Assembly: GCA_029562975.1 (NCBI GenBank)
Contig: JAKQTR010000030.1
Span: forward strand, 124,001 to 188,000
Length of the DNA stretch: 64,000 nt
DNA from: Acidobacteriota bacterium
Lineage (GTDB): Bacteria > Acidobacteriota > Vicinamibacteria > Vicinamibacterales > JAKQTR01
Reading direction: 5' to 3'
Shown here: piece after piece, positions 60,502 to 64,000 of the stretch
How the letters are laid out: each line of letters opens with the position of its first letter
Numbering within the stretch: position 1 is the stretch's first letter
Position numbers and translations under genes: made by a program
The notes under the pieces: generated by a model
The model's input: only the letters and a program-made list of their open reading frames with translations
Databases searched by the model: none
What the model was told of the DNA's origin: nothing

Positions 60502-60825
60502 ATGGACATGATCGATCGCTACGCGCACGAGGTCGGGCAGCACCTCCCGGCGCTCAGCGTGTGGTGGGGCCTGGCGTTCCTCCTCAACCTGGCGGTGCTG
60601 CGAGGGGGCCGATGGACGCGCCCGACGCGGTGGCTGGACTTCGGGCTCGAGCTGGGGCTCGCCGCCATCCTGCTGCGCATCGTCACCGGACCGCCGGCGT
60701 TCGCTTACGATCGTCCCATCAAGGTCGTGTTGGGGTGGATCCTGGCCTTCACCGCCGTCAACGCGTGCGTGATGCTGTTCCGCCTGCTGCGGCGGCAGCC
60801 GGCCGATCCGTGGGCGGCGGCGTGA
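60502..60825 (+). CDS. Small membrane protein with truncated HAAS-like N-terminus, PadR partner
   Basis: A 107-residue protein with AGGAGA eleven bases before ATG 60502. It begins MDMIDRYAHEVGQHLP, like the start of HAAS-domain (PadR-associated) proteins, but the rest of that domain is missing. It passes directly into three hydrophobic helices (LSVWWGLAFLLNLAVL, LDFGLELGLAAILLRIVTG, VVLGWILAFTAVNACVMLFRLL). It is co-transcribed with padR and coupled to the GIY-YIG gene (GTGA). It is likely controlled by PadR; function unknown. Confidence 0.72.
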   Translation: MDMIDRYAHEVGQHLPALSVWWGLAFLLNLAVLRGGRWTRPTRWLDFGLELGLAAILLRIVTGPPAFAYDRPIKVVLGWILAFTAVNACVMLFRLLRRQPADPWAAA

Positions 60826-61065
60826 CGCCGCCGGCCCGCTGCTGGTCCGTCTACCTCCTGCGCTGCGCGGACGGCACCTTCTACGCGGGCTCGACGACGG
60901 ACGTCGACGCCCGGGCGCGGGCCCACGACGAAGGCCGGGGCGCGCGCTACACGTCCGGCCGGACGCCGGTGACGGTGGTGTACAGGGAGGCGTGCGGATC
61001 GCGGTCAGCCGCTCTCAGGCGCGAGCGCGCCCTGAAGCGGCTGACCCGGCTGCAGAAGATCGCCC

Positions 61066-61079
<14 letters not shown>
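60822..61079 (+). CDS. GIY-YIG nuclease-superfamily protein (YhbQ/UPF0213-like)
   Basis: An 85-residue single-domain protein from GTG 60822, overlapping the previous stop. It shows [47 protein letters not shown], the GIY-YIG-type strand pair with the conserved Arg helix, given here in order but spread over residues 8-55. A basic C-terminal helix ([17 protein letters not shown]) follows. Stand-alone members are implicated in DNA repair-like nuclease activity. Its end overlaps the convergent aldolase gene by 14 bp. Confidence 0.85.
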
Positions 61080-62130
<1,051 letters not shown>

Positions 62131-62303
62131 GATGGCATATCCTCGCGAACCCGCGGGGGCGGCGCAGCTCAGGCGGCCGCGGCCGCGGAAGAGCGGTGAA
62201 GGCCCAGGCCGGCCGGCCCGGCCCGGCAGTACTCCAGCGAGTGTGACACGGCGGGCAGAAAAGCTCAAGGCGCGGGCTGGCGCGGCGCCCGCCGGCGCCC
62301 GCG

Positions 62304-63545
62304 CTAGCCCGCTTCCGCGAGATCGACGAACACGATGCTGGACGGGCTGCCCACCGGCACGTACTGCCCCGTGAAAGCCAGCGCGCCGGTGGACGAATCC
62401 ACCCGGAACACGGTCACGTTGTCGGCCCGCTGATTGCAGCAGCAGAGGAACCGGCCTGCGGGATCGAACGCGAAGCTCCTGGGGTAGTCGCCGCGCGTCC
62501 ACTCGCTGCCGGCGAAGGTCAGCTCGCCCGCGCGGCCGACCGCGAAGACGCTGATGCTGTCGTGCAGCCGGTTCCCGGCATACACGAACCGGCCGTCGGC
62601 CGACACGAGAATCCCCGAGCCGTAGCTGCTGCCGGCGAACCCCGGCGGCAGGCTGGACACGGTCTGCCGGGGCGCGAGCCCGCCCGTCGCGCCGTCGTAG
62701 TCGAAGAGCGCGATGGTCGAGCCCTCTTCTTGGATCGAATAGAGCCAGCGGCCGCTTGGATGGAACGCGAAGTGCCTCGGCCCGTCGCCGGGCGGCAGCG
62801 CCATCTCGCGCGTGTCGGCGGGCGCGAGGACGCCGGTCCGCTCGTCGAGCTTCCACACGAAGATCCGGTCGAGCCCGAGATCGGCATGGAGCACGAACCG
62901 CCCCGACGGATCGGCCTGGACCATGTGCGCGTGCGCCCGGTCGTGCCCGCCCCACGCGTAGCTCCCGGGCGGCGCGCTGGGCGCGAGCCGGAGCCCCACC
63001 GCCCCTGCACCCCGCTTGACGTCGGCGGCGCGCCCAAGTCGCCCGTCGGCCAGGATCGGCAGCACCGCGATCGATCCGCCGAGGTAGTTGGCGACGAGCA
63101 GGAACCGCCCCGACGGATGCACGCTGAGGTGGGTCGGCCCCGCTCCGCCCGACGACACGGTGTTCAGCTCGAACAGCCGGCCGTCGGCGCGGTCGAGGAC
63201 GAAGGCGCTCACCGAGCCGGCCGCCGACGCGCCGACCCGGTCCGTCTCGTTCGTGGAGTAGAGCCGCGTGCCGGCGGCGTTGACCGCGAGGCAGCTCGGG
63301 CTGGTCCCCAGATCGACGGTGCCGTGCGGCGCGAACGCGCCGGTCTCACAAGCCACCTGGAACAGGTGGATGCCGCGGCCGTTCCCCGGCGGCGGGCCTC
63401 CTTGCGCCCGCGGCACGCCGCGATGCGGCGAACTGAAGGTGCCCACGTACGCCATGAGCGGAGCGCCGGCGGCGCTCGCCGCGGCGCGCGGCGGGACCGC
63501 GCGGCGGGAGACGGGAATCCGCGACAGGCGCGCGCGAGCGGCCAT
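62304..63545 (-). CDS. Beta-propeller lactonase (6-phosphogluconolactonase, YbhE-like)
   Basis: A 413-residue seven-bladed propeller. ATG 63545 gives an N-terminus with an RR pair ([15 protein letters not shown]), which may be a weak export signal; the family domain proper begins at [13 protein letters not shown] (~32), where ATG 63455 is an alternative start. Repeats have 'h-x-V-x-P-s-G-R-h-L' blades: [76 protein letters not shown]. HxR-type residues occur in [10 protein letters not shown]. It would hydrolyse 6-phosphogluconolactone or a related sugar lactone; the substrate is not certain. Confidence 0.85.
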   Translation of the reverse strand: MAARARLSRIPVSRRAVPPRAAASAAGAPLMAYVGTFSSPHRGVPRAQGGPPPGNGRGIHLFQVACETGAFAPHGTVDLGTSPSCLAVNAAGTRLYSTNETDRVGASAAGSVSAFVLDRADGRLFELNTVSSGGAGPTHLSVHPSGRFLLVANYLGGSIAVLPILADGRLGRAADVKRGAGAVGLRLAPSAPPGSYAWGGHDRAHAHMVQADPSGRFVLHADLGLDRIFVWKLDERTGVLAPADTREMALPPGDGPRHFAFHPSGRWLYSIQEEGSTIALFDYDGATGGLAPRQTVSSLPPGFAGSSYGSGILVSADGRFVYAGNRLHDSISVFAVGRAGELTFAGSEWTRGDYPRSFAFDPAGRFLCCCNQRADNVTVFRVDSSTGALAFTGQYVPVGSPSSIVFVDLAEAG

Positions 63546-63880
63546 GGCATGCGCATCGTACCAGCCGCGGGCGCCTCGCGCCACTCGTTGTGTACCCGCG
63601 GGTTCGCGGCGAAGTCGGGAGGCCGCGGCCGGCTCCGGCCGCCCGAGCCCACGCACCGCGGCTCCGTCCGCCGCGCCACTCCGGGTCGGGCGCAGGGTGC
63701 CCAAGGAAAGCCTCGCCCGCCGCGGCGCACTTGCGAAGCCCGCGGGCCTTCGACCGCGGCATTCTGCGGAATCAGCCGGCGGCAGGCGGGCCGGGCCGGT
63801 TTGCTGCTAGACTCTCTGAACCCCGCCCGGGAGGGCGGACCGGCCCCGGGCATCCGGCCTGGCAGCGAAGGAGTCCAACG
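63546..63880. other. Divergent spacer before the Tat-signal gene
   Basis: 335 bases with no gene recognised. The only signal is an extended -10, TGCTAGACT (63805-63813), on the plus strand 67 bases before ATG 63881, without a clear -35. Its TAGACTCTCT context repeats that of the asd operon promoter. Confidence 0.4.
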
Positions 63881-64000
63881 ATGACTCTCGACGACAACGG
63901 CCTGACGAGACGCGGGTTCTTCCAGGGCGTGATGGGAGCGGCGGTGGCGGCGGCATTCGCGCCAGGACCCGCGCAGGCCGACACTGCGCGGGCGAGGGTC
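63881..64000 (+). CDS. Tat-exported protein, N-terminal fragment (runs off window)
   Basis: ATG 63881 has GGAG eight bases upstream. The 40 residues present form a twin-arginine signal: NGLTRRGFFQGVMGAAVAA with the TRRxFF motif, an alanine-rich h-region and a PAQA cleavage site. The mature protein is outside the window; many such signals belong to oxidoreductases or hydrolases exported folded, but nothing more can be said. Confidence 0.75.
   Translation, partial: MTLDDNGLTRRGFFQGVMGAAVAAAFAPGPAQADTARARV

Overview
The window is a GC-rich, gene-dense stretch of a Gram-negative (diderm) bacterial chromosome. An Omp85/TamB outer-membrane assembly locus, several lipoproteins and exported proteins, HslVU, an ECF sigma/anti-sigma pair and a PadR regulator would suit a high-GC Acidobacteriota genome (Vicinamibacteria-like). 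That placement is inference from gene content and composition; no database was searched. I see no tRNA, rRNA, CRISPR, insertion sequence or prophage.

Layout. 1-4540 (+): a sugar/glycan cassette of three GT4 glycosyltransferases and a GT39-type membrane glycosyltransferase, joined by stop/start overlaps. 4590-20494 (-): hslV-hslU and an Fn3 lipoprotein; then a transaldolase and an acyl-CoA carboxylase in three pieces (beta chain, biotin carboxylase, biotin carrier); then TamB, a seven-POTRA Omp85 protein and a SurA-like chaperone. 20648-29379: a PEGA-domain protein, a small membrane protein, an amino-acid permease, an isoaspartyl methyltransferase with a hydrophobic N-terminus, a lipoprotein, a sigma/anti-sigma operon and an ABC-F protein. 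29461-32591 (-): mraY directly followed by a murG gene carrying a long HEAT-repeat extension. 33503-40190 (-): a complete aspartate-to-homocysteine operon, asd-lysC-hom-metY-metX. 40505-43256 (+): a permease, a 54-residue membrane protein and an AstE/AspA-type metallohydrolase. 43446-46053 (+): an NtrB/NtrC-like two-component pair. 46062-49000: an STN-like exported protein, a YhcH-like protein and an NCS1 permease. 49382-55823 (-): dprA-topA-trmFO-xerC. 55929-58428 (+): a TPR protein, a lipoprotein, rplU-rpmA and a LOG-like protein. 58573-64000: an exported alpha-L-fucosidase, a PadR/membrane/GIY-YIG operon, a class I aldolase, a beta-propeller lactonase and the start of a Tat-exported protein.

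The most striking element lies at 39990-40191 on the minus strand, ahead of asd. A near-consensus promoter (TTGACA, 17 bp, TAGACT) drives an almost leaderless 31-codon leader ORF with five Met codons within eight codons. It is followed by a strong hairpin with nine U. An exact copy of the hairpin's 3' arm sits inside the leader ORF just after the Met codons, so the 5' arm can pair with either copy. This has the architecture of a ribosome-mediated, methionine-sensing attenuator controlling the whole Asp-to-homocysteine operon. Other unusual items are the MurG-HEAT fusion, the seven-POTRA Omp85, several promoters placed as for leaderless mRNAs, and a truncated HAAS-like membrane protein paired with PadR.
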